Shown here piece after piece: positions 43,854 through 53,000 of a stretch of 64,000 nt of DNA (within the stretch, counting starts at the first letter, position 1; every line of letters starts with the position of its first letter). Under the pieces are notes generated by a model. It made no database searches. It had not been told where the DNA came from and was given only the letters and a program-made list of their open reading frames with translations. The translations under genes were made by a program, and so were the position numbers. The DNA comes from Acidimicrobiaceae bacterium. Lineage in GTDB: Bacteria > Actinomycetota > Acidimicrobiia > Acidimicrobiales > RAAP-2. The stretch is from the NCBI GenBank assembly GCA_027306605.1, contig DAHUZK010000008.1, positions 1 to 64,000 on the forward strand, given 5' to 3'.

Positions 43854-45375
43854 GGCGCCGGCGACGGAGAGGACCCCCGCCGACGCCGACACCGACACCG
43901 ACGCCGACACCGACACTGCCGAGCTCCTGAACCGCTGCACCTTCCCGCCGCCGGGCAGCGCGCTGCCCTGCGCCGTATCCGGGGGTCCCGACTCGTTGGC
44001 CCTGCTGATCCTGGCCGTCGCGGCCGGCTGCGACGTCACGGCCATCCACGTCGACCACGGCCTGCGGCCCGATTCCGCCGCGGAGGCCGACGTCGTGGCC
44101 GACGTCGCGGCGCGTGTGGGGGCCCGCTTCGAGCGCCGGCGGGTCACCGTGGCGCCTGGCCCCAACCTCGAGGCGCGGGCGCGGGCGGCGCGCTTCGCCG
44201 TTCTGCCCCCCGGGGTCGCCACCGGCCACACCATGGACGACCAGGCCGAGACCGTTCTCGTCAACCTGCTGCGGGGGGCCGGGGCGGACGGGCTGGCCGG
44301 GATGCGCCCGGGCCCCCGCCACCCCCTGCTCGGCCTGCGCCGCCACGAGACCCACGCGCTGTGCGCCCACCGCGGGCTGGCGCCCGTGTGCGACGCCAGC
44401 AACGAGGACCCCGCCTTCGTGCGCAACCGGATCCGCCGCGAGCTTCTCCCCCTCTGCGCCGACGTCGCCGGCCGGGACCCGGTGCCGCTGCTCGCCCGCC
44501 TGGCTCGAGTCTTGCGGGAGGAGGTGGCGCTGCTCGATGACCTCGCAGCCTGGGCGCTGCCCGACGCCACCGACGCCCGCGCGCTGGCGCAGGCCGAGCC
44601 CGCCCTGGCCCGCCGCGCCCTGCGGCAGTGGCTGCGCCGAGAGGCCGGTGGGGCGCACCCACCCTCGCTGGCCGAGGTCGAGCGTGTCCTGGCCGTGGCC
44701 GCGGGGCACGCGGTCGGGACCGAGCTGTCCGGGGGGGCCCGGGTACGCCGGACGGGCGGCCGCCTCCGGGTGGAGGACCGGGGCTCCGGTATTCTCACGC
44801 CGGTGACCCGCGACCAGGCCGGAACGGGCGTGCCGTCCTGGGCCGAGCCCGACGTCGGTCCCGCCCTGGTCGACGCCGCCGATCTGTCCGCACGGGTGGC
44901 CGAGCTCGGCGCCCGGATCACCGACGACTACGCCGGCGAGCCGCCGCTCCTGGTGGCTGTCCTCAAGGGGGCGATGCTGTTCCTGAGCGACCTGTGCCGG
45001 GCCATCGAGTTGCCCGTGGAGGTCGATTTCATGGCCGTCTCGTCCTACGGGAGCGCCACCAAGACCTCGGGCGTGGTGCGGATCGTGAAGGACCTCGACT
45101 CCGAGCTCGAGGGGCGTCACGTCCTGGTCGTCGAGGACATCATCGACAGCGGGCTGACCCTCAATTACCTCCGCCGGTACCTGAGCGCCCGCCGACCCAA
45201 GAGCCTGGAGATCTGCGCCCTGCTGGTGAAGGAGGGGGAGCAGCGCGTCGATCTCGACCTGCGCTACATCGGCTTCACCATCCCACCCGAATTCGTCGTC
45301 GGCTACGGCCTCGACGTGGGCGAGCGGTACCGCAACCTCCGCGGCGTGCACCGCTTCAAGGGATCCGAGCAGTGA
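43846..45375 (+). CDS. tilS-hpt: TilS-HPRT fusion: tRNA(Ile)-lysidine synthase / hypoxanthine phosphoribosyltransferase
   Basis: The 509-residue protein starts at GTG 43846 inside the end of the previous gene. A Asp/Thr repeat tract precedes the TilS domain, which has the PP-loop SGGPDS (residues 45-50), [25 protein letters not shown] and NRIRRELLP. From about residue 330 an HPRT domain follows with the PRPP loop [11 protein letters not shown] (about 429-439) and [10 protein letters not shown]. TilS converts C34 to lysidine in the tRNA that reads AUA; HPRT salvages hypoxanthine and guanine. No stop separates the two, unlike the usual tilS and hpt neighbours. A shortened TilS C-terminal region is evident. 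Confidence 0.87.
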   Translation: MPEAPATERTPADADTDTDADTDTAELLNRCTFPPPGSALPCAVSGGPDSLALLILAVAAGCDVTAIHVDHGLRPDSAAEADVVADVAARVGARFERRRVTVAPGPNLEARARAARFAVLPPGVATGHTMDDQAETVLVNLLRGAGADGLAGMRPGPRHPLLGLRRHETHALCAHRGLAPVCDASNEDPAFVRNRIRRELLPLCADVAGRDPVPLLARLARVLREEVALLDDLAAWALPDATDARALAQAEPALARRALRQWLRREAGGAHPPSLAEVERVLAVAAGHAVGTELSGGARVRRTGGRLRVEDRGSGILTPVTRDQAGTGVPSWAEPDVGPALVDAADLSARVAELGARITDDYAGEPPLLVAVLKGAMLFLSDLCRAIELPVEVDFMAVSSYGSATKTSGVVRIVKDLDSELEGRHVLVVEDIIDSGLTLNYLRRYLSARRPKSLEICALLVKEGEQRVDLDLRYIGFTIPPEFVVGYGLDVGERYRNLRGVHRFKGSEQ

Positions 45376-45385
45376 GGCCGGAGCG

Positions 45386-45955
45386 GTGAGCGTCGACACG
45401 GACCGGGTGCGGGCGGCCGTCGCCGAGCTGCTCGCGGCGATCGGGGAGGATCCGGCGCGTGACGGGCTGGCGGCCACGCCCGAGCGCGTCGCCGCCATGT
45501 ACGAGGAGCTGTTCTCCGGCCTCCACGACGATCCCGCCCGGCACCTCGAGGTCACCTTCGCCGCAGAGCACGACGAGATGGTGATGGTGCGCGACATCCC
45601 GTTCGCCTCGCTGTGCGAACACCATCTGGTGCCCTTCCTCGGCAAGGCGCACGTGGCCTACATCCCCGCCGAGGACGGGCGCATCACCGGGTTGTCGAAG
45701 CTGGCGCGGCTGGTGGACGGCTACGCCCGCCGGTTGCAGGTGCAAGAGCGGATGACGACGCAGATCGCGGACGCCATCGCCGACGTCCTCTCGCCCCGCG
45801 GGGTGCTCGTCGTGATCGAGGCGGAGCACCTGTGCATGTCGATGCGCGGCGTGAAGAAGCCGGGCACGGTCACGGTCACCTCGTCGGTGCGCGGCCTCTT
45901 CCGCTCCGACGTGGCCACGCGGGCGGAGGCCATGCAGTTCATCCGGGGGCGCTGA
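45386..45955 (+). CDS. folE: GTP cyclohydrolase I
   Basis: The 189-residue protein (GTG start) is a complete Fol[21 protein letters not shown] with zinc ligands Cys and His, a second zinc Cys in [12 protein letters not shown], and [18 protein letters not shown]. It converts GTP to dihydroneopterin triphosphate, the first step of folate synthesis. It follows tilS-hpt after 10 bp; in many Actinobacteria ftsH stands between them, and no ftsH is present here. Confidence 0.93.
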   Translation: MSVDTDRVRAAVAELLAAIGEDPARDGLAATPERVAAMYEELFSGLHDDPARHLEVTFAAEHDEMVMVRDIPFASLCEHHLVPFLGKAHVAYIPAEDGRITGLSKLARLVDGYARRLQVQERMTTQIADAIADVLSPRGVLVVIEAEHLCMSMRGVKKPGTVTVTSSVRGLFRSDVATRAEAMQFIRGR

Positions 45956-45960
45956 CGCCC

Positions 45961-46788
45961 GTGCGCCGGCGCCCGCTCGTGATGGGCGTGTTGAACGTCA
46001 CGCCGGACTCCTTCTCGGACGGCGGCCTGTACGCCACGACGGAGGCGGCGGTGGCGCACGGGCTCGAGATGCTCGCCGGGGGTGCCGACGTCATCGACGT
46101 GGGCGGGGAGTCGTCCCGACCCGGGGCGCAGCCCGTGGCGGCCGACGTCGAGGTGGCCCGGGTCGTCCCGGTGCTCGAGGCGCTGGCCGGCCCGGCGACG
46201 GCGCGCGGGGCGCGCCTGTCCGTCGACACGGCCAAGCCCGAGGTGGCCCGGGCCGCCCTGCGGGCCGGCGCCGTCCTGCTCAACGACATCACCGCCTCGC
46301 TCTGCGAGGTGGCGGCGGCCGGCGGTGCGGGCTGGGTGGCCATGCACATGCTGGGCGAGCCCCGGACCATGCAGGCCGCCCCTCGCTACGGCGACGTGGT
46401 GGCCGAGGTGCACGGTTTCCTGCTGGCCCGGGCCCGGCACGGCCTGGCGGCCGGCGTGGAGGAGGTCTGGGTCGACCCGGGTATCGGCTTCGGCAAGACG
46501 ACGGCCCACAACCTCTCGCTGCTGCGGCACCTGCCCGAGCTGGTGGAGGAGGCACGCGAGGCGGGGTGCGCCGGGGTGCTGGTCGGTACCAGCCGCAAGC
46601 GCTTCCTCGGGCTGCTCGCCGCCGGCCGGGGCGGGAAGCCGGCGGAGGTCCCGGCGCCGGTGGCCCAGAGGGCGGAAGGGTCGCTGGCCACGGCGGCGGC
46701 GGCGATGGTGGCGGGGGCGGGGATGGTGCGGGTTCACGACGTCGAGGCCGCGGTGCAGGTGGCGCGGCTGTATGGTCCAGCCACATGA
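45961..46788 (+). CDS. folP: dihydropteroate synthase
   Basis: The 275-residue protein from GTG 45961 has MGVLNVTPDSFSDGG, DVGGESSRPGA, VDTAKPEVARAAL, DPGIGFGKTTAHN and GTSRKRFLG, the substrate-binding and loop motifs of FolP. It joins p-aminobenzoate to hydroxymethyl-dihydropterin diphosphate and is the sulfonamide target. It begins five bases after folE and its stop overlaps the next start (ATGA). Confidence 0.92.
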   Translation: MRRRPLVMGVLNVTPDSFSDGGLYATTEAAVAHGLEMLAGGADVIDVGGESSRPGAQPVAADVEVARVVPVLEALAGPATARGARLSVDTAKPEVARAALRAGAVLLNDITASLCEVAAAGGAGWVAMHMLGEPRTMQAAPRYGDVVAEVHGFLLARARHGLAAGVEEVWVDPGIGFGKTTAHNLSLLRHLPELVEEAREAGCAGVLVGTSRKRFLGLLAAGRGGKPAEVPAPVAQRAEGSLATAAAAMVAGAGMVRVHDVEAAVQVARLYGPAT

Positions 46789-47300
46789 AGGGAAAGTGGG
46801 CTGCGGGGATCCCGCCCCGCAACTTCACCTGGGTGATCAAGGACCACCTGGCGGCGAGCGAACGTCCCGGGGGCTTCTCGGTCAACCATCGCCGCGTGCG
46901 GCGCCAGGAGGAGATCATCTGGCTGCGGGTGCAGGGCTTCGGCCGCATCGTGTCGCTGCTCCCGTCGCCGCACAACCTGGCCGCCTACGAGGAGGAGGGG
47001 CTGGCCTGGGCCCACTACCCGCTCGAGCGAGGTGGAGACCCGCGTCCCGTCCTGAGCCAGTGCTACCAGGACATCGACGAGTCGCTGGCGTCCGGACTGC
47101 GCATCCTGATCCATCAGGACGAGCTCGGGGACCGGGTCATGGGAGTGCTGGCCGGCTATCTCGTCTGGTCCGAGCGCATCGCCAACCAGCCCCATGCCGT
47201 CGCGCTGATCGAGCACGTCGTGGGGCACGCCATGGGCGAGCCTGGCCGCGAGCTGCTGGCCGAGCTGGCGGGCATGCCGACGCGCGGCCGGGTGCAGTAG
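46785..47300 (+). CDS. dual-specificity-phosphatase-fold protein lacking the catalytic Cys
   Basis: The 171-residue protein is coupled to folP by an ATGA overlap. Its layout matches small DSP/PTP-like phosphatases: NFTWVIKDHLAASERPGG, IIWLRVQGFGRIVSLLPSPH, GLAWAHYPL, and then ILIHQDELGDRVMGVLAGYLV where HCxxxxxR is expected. His and Arg of the loop are in place but the nucleophilic Cys is Gln, so ordinary phosphatase chemistry is impossible. A ligand-binding or regulatory role in the folate operon is plausible. The family call is pattern-based; if wrong, the protein is simply an uncharacterised member of the folate cluster. Confidence 0.6.
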   Translation: MKGKWAAGIPPRNFTWVIKDHLAASERPGGFSVNHRRVRRQEEIIWLRVQGFGRIVSLLPSPHNLAAYEEEGLAWAHYPLERGGDPRPVLSQCYQDIDESLASGLRILIHQDELGDRVMGVLAGYLVWSERIANQPHAVALIEHVVGHAMGEPGRELLAELAGMPTRGRVQ

Positions 47301-47303
47301 GGC

Positions 47304-47331
47304 CACGGCGGACGGCGGACGGCGGACGGCG
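47304..47331 (+). repeat. 7-bp tandem repeat between the phosphatase-like gene and folB
   Basis: Four perfect copies of CGGCGGA fill the start of the 68-bp gap before folB, with similar GGACGG motifs continuing after it. The array could alter the spacing of the folB translation start region if it changes in copy number. Confidence 0.75.
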
Positions 47332-47368
47332 GAGGGACGATGGCGGACGGACGGGCAGGGGAGCGCAG

Positions 47369-47731
47369 GTGAGCGACCGCATCGAGATCCGGGATCTGCG
47401 CGTGAGCGGGGTGCACGGCGCGCTGCCCGAGGAGCAGGAGCGCGCCCAGCCCTTCTCGCTCGACGTCGTGGCCTGGGTGGACATGACGCCGGCGCAGGAG
47501 AGCGACGATCTGGCCGACACCGTCGACTACGGGGCCCTGGCCCGGACGGCGGCGGACGTCGTCGGCGGGCGCTCCTACCGCCTGCTCGAGGCGCTGGCAG
47601 GCCGCATGGCCAGCGCGCTGCTGGTGAGCGATCCCCGGCTGGAGGCGGTCGAGGTCACCGTGCGCAAGCTCCGGCCTCCCCTTCCGCTCGATGTGGGCTC
47701 GACCGGGGTGCGGGTCCGCCGGACCCGCTGA
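47369..47731 (+). CDS. folB: dihydroneopterin aldolase
   Basis: The 120-residue protein (GTG start) has IEIRDLRVSGVHGALPEEQ with the glutamate that binds the pterin, VDYGALARTAADVV and RLLEALAGRMASALL, typical FolB features. It converts dihydroneopterin to 6-hydroxymethyl-dihydropterin and glycolaldehyde. It is followed by folK after six bases. Confidence 0.9.
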   Translation: MSDRIEIRDLRVSGVHGALPEEQERAQPFSLDVVAWVDMTPAQESDDLADTVDYGALARTAADVVGGRSYRLLEALAGRMASALLVSDPRLEAVEVTVRKLRPPLPLDVGSTGVRVRRTR

Positions 47732-47737
47732 CAGGCC

Positions 47738-48226
47738 GTGAGGCGGCGAGCTTTCATCGGCCTCGGCTCCAACCTCGGTGACCGCCGGGCCTACCTCGAG
47801 GCGGCGGTGTCGGCGCTCGGCGCCGAAGGCGACGCCATCGCGGTGTCACCGCTCTACGAGACCGAGCCGGTCGGTGGGCCCGAGGGCCAGGGGCCGTACC
47901 TCAACGTCGTGGTGGCGCTCCTCACCGCGGACACCCCGCGGCGCTTGCTCCAGCGTTGCCAGGCGCTCGAGGCTGCCGCCGCCCGTGTGCGGCGGGAGCG
48001 CTGGGGGCCGCGCACGCTCGATGCCGACGTGCTCCTCGTCGAGGGGTGCACGGTCGACGAGCCCGACCTGACCGTGCCGCACCCGCGCCTGTGGGAGCGT
48101 CGGTTCGTCCTGCAACCCCTGGCCGACCTCGTCCCGGACCTGGTTCCCCCGGCCCGGTTGGCGGCCTCTGGTGGGTCGGTCCGCCGTGTGGGTAGGCTGG
48201 AGAGCACTCTCTCCGATCGTCTGTAG
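47738..48226 (+). CDS. folK: HPPK, 2-amino-4-hydroxy-6-hydroxymethyldihydropteridine diphosphokinase
   Basis: The 162-residue protein (GTG start) has FIGLGSNLGDRRAYLEAAV, LYETEPVGGPEGQGPYLNVVV, RERWGPRTLDADVLLV with the paired Asp residues that bind magnesium, and PHPRLWERRFVLQPLADL. It transfers diphosphate from ATP to hydroxymethyl-dihydropterin, supplying the substrate for FolP. Confidence 0.92.
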   Translation: MRRRAFIGLGSNLGDRRAYLEAAVSALGAEGDAIAVSPLYETEPVGGPEGQGPYLNVVVALLTADTPRRLLQRCQALEAAAARVRRERWGPRTLDADVLLVEGCTVDEPDLTVPHPRLWERRFVLQPLADLVPDLVPPARLAASGGSVRRVGRLESTLSDRL

Positions 48227-48269
48227 GCGAACGGCACCCGACAGGGGCTGGAACGCCGAAGGAGGTCAG

Positions 48270-49046
48270 ATGTACTCCATCCGGATCATCGGTCCCGGCC
48301 GGGCCGGCACGTCCCTGGCTGCCGCGCTGTCGGCGCGGGGCTGGCGCTTCGCCGGCTTCTTGGGCCGCGACGACGACGTCGCCGCGGCGGCGCGCGGGGT
48401 CGACGTCCTCGTCATCGCCACGCCGGACGACGCCATCGCCGAGGTGGCCGCCGCCGTCCGACCCGAACCGGGCACGGCCGTGGTGCACCTCTCGGGCTCG
48501 CTCGGCCTCGACGCGTTGGCGCCGCACGTCCGGCGCGCCGCCGTCCACCCGCTGGTGCCCCTGCCCAACGGCGAGGTGGGGGCGGCCCGCCTCGGGTCCG
48601 GGGTGACCTTCGCCGTGGCCGGTGCCCCGGTGGCCCGCGAGATCGTGGCCTGCCTGGGCGGGCGCATGGTGGAGGTGGCCGACGAGGACCGGGCGGCGTA
48701 CCACGCTGCGGCGTGCATCGCCGCCAACCATGTGGTGGCACTGCTGGGCCAGGTCGAGCGCGTGGCGGCCTCGGTCGGCCTCGACCTCGAGTCCTTCTTG
48801 CCGTTGACGCGGGCCGCGGTGGACGACGTCGCCGCGCTCGGCGCCGGCCCGGCCTTGACCGGCCCCGCCCGCCGGGGCGACTGGGCCACGCTCAGCCGGC
48901 ACCTCGACGCGTTGCCCGAGGCGGAGCGGGCCGGCTACCAGGCCGGCGCCGCGCTGGCCACGCAGCTCGCCGCCGCCGCCGCCGCCACCGCCACCACCAC
49001 CGCCACCACCGCCACCACCGCCACCACCGCCGTGGCGGCGGTCTAA
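48270..49046 (+). CDS. DUF2520 NAD(P)-binding oxidoreductase-like protein
   Basis: The 258-residue protein starts at ATG 48270 with AAGGAGG upstream. A Rossmann domain (IRIIGPGRAGTSLAAALSARG, then DVLVIATPDDAIAEVA) is followed by a helical DUF2520 domain (AAYHAAACIAANHVVALLGQVE). Members lie next to panC in many Actinobacteria and have been discussed as ketopantoate reductase-like, a step otherwise missing from this cluster; this is unproven. The last 25 residues are Ala/Thr repeats encoded by a GCC/ACC microsatellite, so the C-terminus is probably unstructured. Confidence 0.75.
   Translation: MYSIRIIGPGRAGTSLAAALSARGWRFAGFLGRDDDVAAAARGVDVLVIATPDDAIAEVAAAVRPEPGTAVVHLSGSLGLDALAPHVRRAAVHPLVPLPNGEVGAARLGSGVTFAVAGAPVAREIVACLGGRMVEVADEDRAAYHAAACIAANHVVALLGQVERVAASVGLDLESFLPLTRAAVDDVAALGAGPALTGPARRGDWATLSRHLDALPEAERAGYQAGAALATQLAAAAAATATTTATTATTATTAVAAV
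48970..49031 (+). repeat. GCC/ACC trinucleotide microsatellite in the DUF2520 gene
   Basis: A run of GCC followed by mixed ACC and GCC triplets encodes an Ala/Thr tail just before the stop. Length changes of three bases would keep the frame, so variation is tolerated. Confidence 0.8.
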
Positions 49047-49069
49047 GGACCGAGACCGGACGCGGCGTC

Positions 49070-50008
49070 ATGGAGACGGTCGAGACCGCACGCGGCTGCA
49101 CCGATCTCCTCGATCGCGCCCGGGCCGCCGGTCGCAGCGTCGCTCTGGTGCCGACCATGGGAGCGCTCCACGAGGGGCACCGGTCGCTCATGGTGCGGGC
49201 CCGCGCCGAGTGCGACGTCGTGGCGGTGAGCATCTTCGTCAACCCGCTGCAATTCGGCGATCCCGACGACATGGAGCGGTACCCGCGCACGCTCGAGCAC
49301 GACCTGGCCGTGTGCGCCGAGGTGGGCGTGGACGTCGTCTTCGTGCCGAGCGCGCCCGAGATGTACCCGAGCTGGCCCGAACCTCCGGCGACGACGGTGT
49401 CGGTGCGCGGCATCAGCGAGCGGTGGGAAGGTGCGGCGCGGCCGGGGCACTTCGACGGCGTCGCCACCGTGGTGGCCGCGCTCTTCGCCATCGCCGGCCG
49501 CTGCCGGGCCTATTTCGGGCTGAAGGACTTCCAGCAGCTGGCCGTGGTGCGGGCCATGGCGACCGAGCTGGGGTTCCCGGTCGAGATCGTCGGCTGCCCG
49601 ACCGTGCGCGAGCCCGACGGCCTGGCGCTCTCCAGCCGCAACGTGCGCCTCTCGCCCGGCGAGCGCCGGGCGGCGAGCGTCCTGTCGCGTGCCCTGGCCG
49701 CCGCCCGGGACGCCGTGGCGGCCGGTGAGCGTTCCGGCGACGCGCTGGCCGCCACCATGCGGGCGGTCGTCGCCACCGAGCCCGCGGTGCGTCTCGACTA
49801 CGCCGTGGCCGTCGACACCGGCACGCTCGAAGAGGTCCGAACCCTGATGGATCCGGCCGCGGCGCGGCTGCTGATCGCGGCGCAGGTCGGTCCCGTCCGC
49901 CTCATCGACAACAGCGCACCCGTGGACGACCGCGCCGCACGGGACCCCGATTCGCACACAGCCCACGACGGGGCCGACGAGGCCCGCCGACTCGAAAGGA
50001 CCGGGTGA
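49070..50008 (+). CDS. panC: pantothenate synthetase
   Basis: The 312-residue protein has [15 protein letters not shown] (the HxGH nucleotidylate motif), [39 protein letters not shown] and [12 protein letters not shown]. It condenses pantoate with beta-alanine using ATP. The C-terminal 25 residues are polar and variable. The beta-alanine comes from PanD, encoded four bases downstream. Confidence 0.93.
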   Translation: METVETARGCTDLLDRARAAGRSVALVPTMGALHEGHRSLMVRARAECDVVAVSIFVNPLQFGDPDDMERYPRTLEHDLAVCAEVGVDVVFVPSAPEMYPSWPEPPATTVSVRGISERWEGAARPGHFDGVATVVAALFAIAGRCRAYFGLKDFQQLAVVRAMATELGFPVEIVGCPTVREPDGLALSSRNVRLSPGERRAASVLSRALAAARDAVAAGERSGDALAATMRAVVATEPAVRLDYAVAVDTGTLEEVRTLMDPAAARLLIAAQVGPVRLIDNSAPVDDRAARDPDSHTAHDGADEARRLERTG

Positions 50009-50012
50009 GCCG

Positions 50013-50405
50013 ATGCGCCGCCGCATGATGAAGTCGAAGATCCACCGGGCCACCGTGACCGACGCCAACCTTCACTACGTCGGCTCGGTCTCGATCGACA
50101 CGGAGCTGATGGCGCTGGCCGACATCCTGCCCTACGAGCAGGTGACCGTTCTCGACATCGACAACGGTGCCCGCTTCGAGACGTACGCCATCGAGGGCGA
50201 GCGCGGCCAGATCTGCCTGAACGGGGCGGCCGCCCGGCTCGTCGCTCCCGGCGACAAGGTGATCGTCATCACCTACGCCGACTACGAGCGATCCGAGCTC
50301 GAGACGTACGTCCCCCGTGTCGTGCACGTCGACGGGCGGAACCGCGTGATCGACGAGGCGTCGGCCCGTCTCGACGCCGAGCTCACGCTGACCGACTCGC
50401 ACTGA
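50013..50405 (+). CDS. panD: aspartate 1-decarboxylase
   Basis: The 130-residue proenzyme has [19 protein letters not shown]; the Gly24-Ser25 bond is the self-cleavage site that yields the pyruvoyl group. [20 protein letters not shown] and [12 protein letters not shown] are also conserved. It makes beta-alanine from aspartate for pantothenate synthesis. Confidence 0.94.
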   Translation: MRRRMMKSKIHRATVTDANLHYVGSVSIDTELMALADILPYEQVTVLDIDNGARFETYAIEGERGQICLNGAAARLVAPGDKVIVITYADYERSELETYVPRVVHVDGRNRVIDEASARLDAELTLTDSH

Positions 50406-50415
50406 CCGGAGGGGC

Positions 50416-52092
50416 GTGACCACGATGGCCCGCCCGGGACCGTTCGACGTCCTGGTGTTGGGGAGTGGCGTGGCCGGGCTGTCCGCCGCGGTCCGTCTCG
50501 CCGGGCCCGTACCGGCGGGCGGACGGTCGCAGACCCTCGGCGTGTTGACCAAGGGGGCGCTGTCGCAGTCGGCGACGCGCTGGGCCCAGGGCGGCGTGGC
50601 CGCGGTCCTGGGGGGCGACGAGGACTCGACGGACCTCCACCTGGCCGACACCCTGGCCGCCGGCGCCGGCCTGTGCGACGAGGAGGCGGTGCGCGTCCTC
50701 GTCGACGAGGGACCCGGCCGCGTCGAGGAGCTGATCGCCCTGGGAGCCGAGTTCGACCGTGAGGCGACCGGCTCGCTGTCGTTGGCGCGCGAGGGCGGTC
50801 ACTCCGCCCCCCGCGTGCTGCACGCCGGCGGCGCCGCCACGGGCGCCGAGGTCGAGCGCGCCCTGGTGGACGCCACCTACCGCTCGGCCAGCGCGGTGCT
50901 CGAGGGCTGGTTCGCACTGGACCTGCTCGTCGAGGACGGACGCTGCGTCGGCGTGCGGGCTCTGCCGCCCGGAACGGCGCGCCGGGCCGGGCCCGGGGCG
51001 GCCGTCGAGGTGCGTGCCGCGCACGTCGTGTTGGCGACCGGCGGCACCGGGCAGCTGTTCTCGGTGACGACGAACCCCGGCGAGTCGACCGGTGACGGCG
51101 TGGCCATGGCGCTGCGAGCGGGCGTGCCGGTGGCGGATGTCGAATTCGTGCAGTTCCACCCCACCGCCCTGCACCACCCGGCCATGCCCCGTCCGCTGCT
51201 GTCCGAGGCGCTGCGCGGTCACGGCGCCCTGCTGCGTGACCGCGACGGCGCGCGCTTCGTCGACGAGCTCGCCTCGCGGGACGTGGTGAGCCGGGCCATG
51301 GCGACACGCATGACCGAGCAGGGCGTCGACCACCTCTGGCTCGATGCGACCGGTCTCGAGCGCTTCGCCAGCCGGTTCCCGACCATCGCCGCCTCGTTGT
51401 CCTCCATCGGGCTCGACCCCGAGCGCGACTGGCTGCCCATCGCCCCGGCGGCCCACCACCTCTCCGGCGGCGTCGTCACCGACCTGTGGGGTGCCACCGC
51501 GATGGCGGGCCTGTGGGCGGTGGGCGAGGTGGCCTGCACCGGCGTGCACGGCGCCAACCGGCTGGCCTCGAACTCCTTGCTCGAGGGCATGGTGTTCGGG
51601 GCGCGCCTGGCCGAGCGCATCTCGGCCGGTGCCGACGGGCCGGAGGGCAGCGGCGCGTTGCGGGCCACGCTGGGGGGCGAGCCGATCGACGGGATCGCCT
51701 GCACCGTGCTGGGCCGGCGCCCTGCCGTCGCCACCGCGCCGGCGAGAGCCGTCGTGGCGGCGGAGCTCTCGGCCGGCGCCGACGTGGTCAAGCTGCGCGA
51801 CACGCTCCAGCGCGCCATGACCCGTGGCGCCGGGGTCGTGCGCAGCGCCGAGTCGCTGGCCGGGGCGCGCGCCGCGGTCGAACGGACCGCCGAGGTGCTG
51901 GCGGGCGTGGCGGACTCGGTCCAGGCCGGTGAGCTGGCGAACCTGTTGCAGGTGGCCGACGCGCTGCTCACGTCGGCCCTCGCCCGCACCGAGAGCCGCG
52001 GCGCCCATGTCCGCTCCGAGTTCCCCCAACCCGACCCGGCCTGGCGGCGGCGCCTGGTCTACGGGGACGTCCCCGTGGGGGAGGGGCGGTGA
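50416..52092 (+). CDS. nadB: L-aspartate oxidase
   Basis: The 558-residue flavoprotein (GTG with CCGGAGGGG just before it) has the FAD-binding VLGSGVAGLSAAVRLAG, QSATRWAQGGVAAVLG, HSAPRVLHAGG, FVQFHPTALHHP, and APAAHHLSGGVVTDLWG followed by GANRLASNSLLEGMV. It oxidises aspartate to iminoaspartate for quinolinate synthesis. No nadA (quinolinate synthase) lies in the window, so that step must be encoded elsewhere. Confidence 0.92.
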   Translation: MTTMARPGPFDVLVLGSGVAGLSAAVRLAGPVPAGGRSQTLGVLTKGALSQSATRWAQGGVAAVLGGDEDSTDLHLADTLAAGAGLCDEEAVRVLVDEGPGRVEELIALGAEFDREATGSLSLAREGGHSAPRVLHAGGAATGAEVERALVDATYRSASAVLEGWFALDLLVEDGRCVGVRALPPGTARRAGPGAAVEVRAAHVVLATGGTGQLFSVTTNPGESTGDGVAMALRAGVPVADVEFVQFHPTALHHPAMPRPLLSEALRGHGALLRDRDGARFVDELASRDVVSRAMATRMTEQGVDHLWLDATGLERFASRFPTIAASLSSIGLDPERDWLPIAPAAHHLSGGVVTDLWGATAMAGLWAVGEVACTGVHGANRLASNSLLEGMVFGARLAERISAGADGPEGSGALRATLGGEPIDGIACTVLGRRPAVATAPARAVVAAELSAGADVVKLRDTLQRAMTRGAGVVRSAESLAGARAAVERTAEVLAGVADSVQAGELANLLQVADALLTSALARTESRGAHVRSEFPQPDPAWRRRLVYGDVPVGEGR

Positions 52093-53000
52093 GCGTGCCG
52101 GAGGGGACCGACGCGGCGGGCGCCGCCGACGCCCATGCCGTGGCGGAGGCGGTCGAGCGGGCGCTGGCCGAGGACCTCGGCCCGGAGGGAGACCTCACGG
52201 CCGCCCTCGTGCCCGAGGACGTGACGGCGCACTGCGCGCTGCGGGCGCGCCGCGACGGCGTCCTGGCCGGGCGGGACTGCGCCACCGAGGCTTTCCACCG
52301 TCTCGCCCCTGCCCTCGTGGTCACGTGGCACGTCGCCGACGGCACGGCCGTGCGGGCCGGTGACACGCTGATGGAGGTGTCCGGGCCGTTGCGGCCCATC
52401 CTGACCGCCGAGCGCACGGCGTTGAACTTCCTCGGGCGGCTCTCGGGCATCGCCTCCTTGACGGCGCGCTTCGTCGCCGCGGCGCGGCGGTACAACCCGT
52501 CGGTGCAGATCCTCGACACCCGGAAGACGACGCCGGGCCTGCGGGTCCTCGAGAAGGCGGCGGTGCGCGCCGGCGGCGGCACCAATCACCGGGCCGGGCT
52601 GTCCGATGCCGTCCTGGTCAAGGACAACCACCTGGCCGGCACCTCCATCACCGACGCCGTCGGCCGGGCCCGGGCGCTGTGGCCGGGGCGCCTGGTGGAG
52701 ATCGAGTGCGACACGCTCGACCAGGTCGCCGAGGCGGCACGCGCCGGCGCCGACGCGGTGCTGTTCGACAACATGACGCCGTCGACCGTGACGGAGGCCA
52801 TCGCCGTCGCCCATCGCGAAGCGGCCGGGGCCATCCTCACCGAGGTCTCGGGCGGCGTGACGCTCGAGACGGTCGGCGCCTATGCGGCGGCAGGGCCGGA
52901 TCGGATCTCGGTGGGCGCGCTCACCCATTCGGCTCCCGTGCTCGACCTGGGTCTCGACCTCGTCCGCACAGAGCGCGGAGGTGAGCCGTGCTCCTCGTGA
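52089..53000 (+). CDS. nadC: quinolinate phosphoribosyltransferase
   Basis: The 303-residue protein overlaps nadB by four bases (GTGA). Motifs: ERTALNFLGRLSGIASLT, ILDTRKTTPGLRVLEK, GGGTNHRAGLSDAVLVKDNH, EIECDTLDQ and SGGVTLETVGAYAAAGPD. It forms nicotinate mononucleotide from quinolinate and PRPP. Confidence 0.93.
   Translation: MSVPEGTDAAGAADAHAVAEAVERALAEDLGPEGDLTAALVPEDVTAHCALRARRDGVLAGRDCATEAFHRLAPALVVTWHVADGTAVRAGDTLMEVSGPLRPILTAERTALNFLGRLSGIASLTARFVAAARRYNPSVQILDTRKTTPGLRVLEKAAVRAGGGTNHRAGLSDAVLVKDNHLAGTSITDAVGRARALWPGRLVEIECDTLDQVAEAARAGADAVLFDNMTPSTVTEAIAVAHREAAGAILTEVSGGVTLETVGAYAAAGPDRISVGALTHSAPVLDLGLDLVRTERGGEPCSS

Noticed and set aside
42696-45645. Long minus-strand open frames opposite the zincin-like, tilS-hpt and folE genes
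   Set aside because: They are opposite firmly identified genes and have the low-complexity composition typical of antisense frames at high GC.
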